A DNA stretch of 6,014 bases. Source: an uncultured Eggerthellaceae bacterium (GTDB lineage: Bacteria > Actinomycetota > Coriobacteriia > Coriobacteriales > Eggerthellaceae). The position numbers and the translations under genes were made by a program. The notes under the pieces are model-generated. The model made no database searches. It worked only from the letters and a program-made list of their open reading frames with translations, and had not been told where the DNA came from. Shown one piece after another: positions 5,508 through 6,014 of the stretch. The first letter of the stretch is position 1, and each line of letters begins with the position of its first letter. The stretch is taken from NCBI GenBank assembly GCA_946626265.1, contig CAMOUE010000136.1:1-6014 (forward strand), written 5' to 3'.

Positions 5508-6014
5508 TCAGACCTGCGAAGAGGAGAACGCCTCTTCCTCCGCCGAGATGCGCGAAAGCACGGCCTTCTCGTGATAGCGCGCGAACACGAGCGCGCCCAA
5601 CAGGCAGAACACGCATGCCACCACGGCGGTGATGCGGTATTTCATGTCGCCGATGTCCATGGCGATGATGCCGGTGAACACGAGCATCGACACGGCCTGG
5701 CCCATCTTCATCGCGAACGTGCGCGCGGCGTAGAACATGCCCTGGCGCGCCTCGCCCGTGTCGAGCGCGTCGACGTCGGCGATGTCGGCCACGACGGCCT
5801 GCGGCAGGACGCCCAAGATGGCCAGCGGAATCGAAGCCAAGATGGCGATGAGGATGCCCCACGCCTCGAGCGGCACGCCGAGCAGGCCCGAAAGCGCCGT
5901 GATGCCGAACGTCGCCGCGAAGAACGAGAACGCGAACACGATGAGCTTCTTCTTGCCCAGGCGCTTGGCCAGGAAGTTCACGGGAATGTAGAGGACGAAC
6001 GCCACGACCATCAT
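5508..6014 (-). CDS. GPH-family (MFS_2, MelB-like) sugar:cation symporter, C-terminal part (5' end outside window)
   Basis: Inner-membrane secondary transporter of the glycoside-pentoside-hexuronide:cation symporter type, which imports sugars such as melibiose or other galactosides with Na+ or H+. Only the last 168 residues are in the window; the family is usually 450-500 residues, so the two Met codons at the window edge are internal. Seen, numbered from the window edge: the end of one helix at 1-16, a charged RLGKKK loop at 18-23 typical of MFS inter-helix turns, helices at about 24-46, 52-74, 100-118 and 127-147, and the family-characteristic segment LPQAVVADIADVDALDTGEA at 70-89 followed by RQGMFYAARTFAMKMGQA, matching the GPH pattern of LP...ADxxDxDxxxTGxRxxG with a later conserved Lys. 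The tail after 148 is hydrophilic and probably cytoplasmic. Its place before an alpha-galactosidase and galK suggests an alpha-galactoside as substrate. Substrate and coupling ion cannot be read from this fragment. Confidence 0.88.
   Translation of the reverse strand: MMVVAFVLYIPVNFLAKRLGKKKLIVFAFSFFAATFGITALSGLLGVPLEAWGILIAILASIPLAILGVLPQAVVADIADVDALDTGEARQGMFYAARTFAMKMGQAVSMLVFTGIIAMDIGDMKYRITAVVACVFCLLGALVFARYHEKAVLSRISAEEEAFSSSQV

Overview
The window is GC-rich and gene-dense, with most codons ending in G or C. The genes look bacterial. The protein types (GPH-family sugar symporter, Firmicutes-type GalK and type 2 GalT, Thermotoga-like GH36 alpha-galactosidase, CbiB-type cobalamin enzyme, LTA-synthase-like sulfatase-fold protein) together with the base composition fit a gut actinobacterium of the Coriobacteriia (Eggerthellaceae or Coriobacteriaceae style). 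That placement is inference from protein style, not from a marker gene.

Layout. On the + strand, positions 1-387 hold only the C-terminal end of a sulfatase/alkaline-phosphatase-superfamily protein. Everything else is on the - strand and is transcribed from right to left: the C-terminal third of a GPH/MFS sugar:cation symporter (entering at 6014, stop at 5508); a GH36 alpha-galactosidase (5405 to 3768); galactokinase galK (3775 to 2630, overlapping the alpha-galactosidase by 8 bp); a type 2 galactose-1-phosphate uridylyltransferase galT (about 2597 to 1485); and the adenosylcobinamide-phosphate synthase cobD/cbiB (1392 to 388). The stop codons of the sulfatase-like gene and cobD abut with no base between them.

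How the genes work together. The - strand set reads as an alpha-galactoside utilisation operon. The symporter would import melibiose, raffinose-type sugars or a related galactoside. The intracellular alpha-galactosidase would release galactose, GalK would phosphorylate it, and GalT would exchange it with UDP-glucose to give UDP-galactose and glucose-1-phosphate. No galE or galM is present here, so the epimerase needed to complete the Leloir cycle must be elsewhere. cobD has no obvious metabolic link to galactose. It sits 92 bp behind galT with its own strong ribosome binding site.

The most notable points are structural. GalT lacks about the first 120 residues of its family, has no ATG start and probably uses TTG, and also lacks a segment near its C-terminus. 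The alpha-galactosidase ends just after its barrel, without the usual C-terminal beta domain. I found no RNA genes, insertion sequences, CRISPR arrays or clearly novel system. The only non-coding gaps are 1393-1484 (92 bp), 2598-2629 (32 bp) and 5406-5507 (102 bp). The first and last each hold one hairpin without a U-tract.
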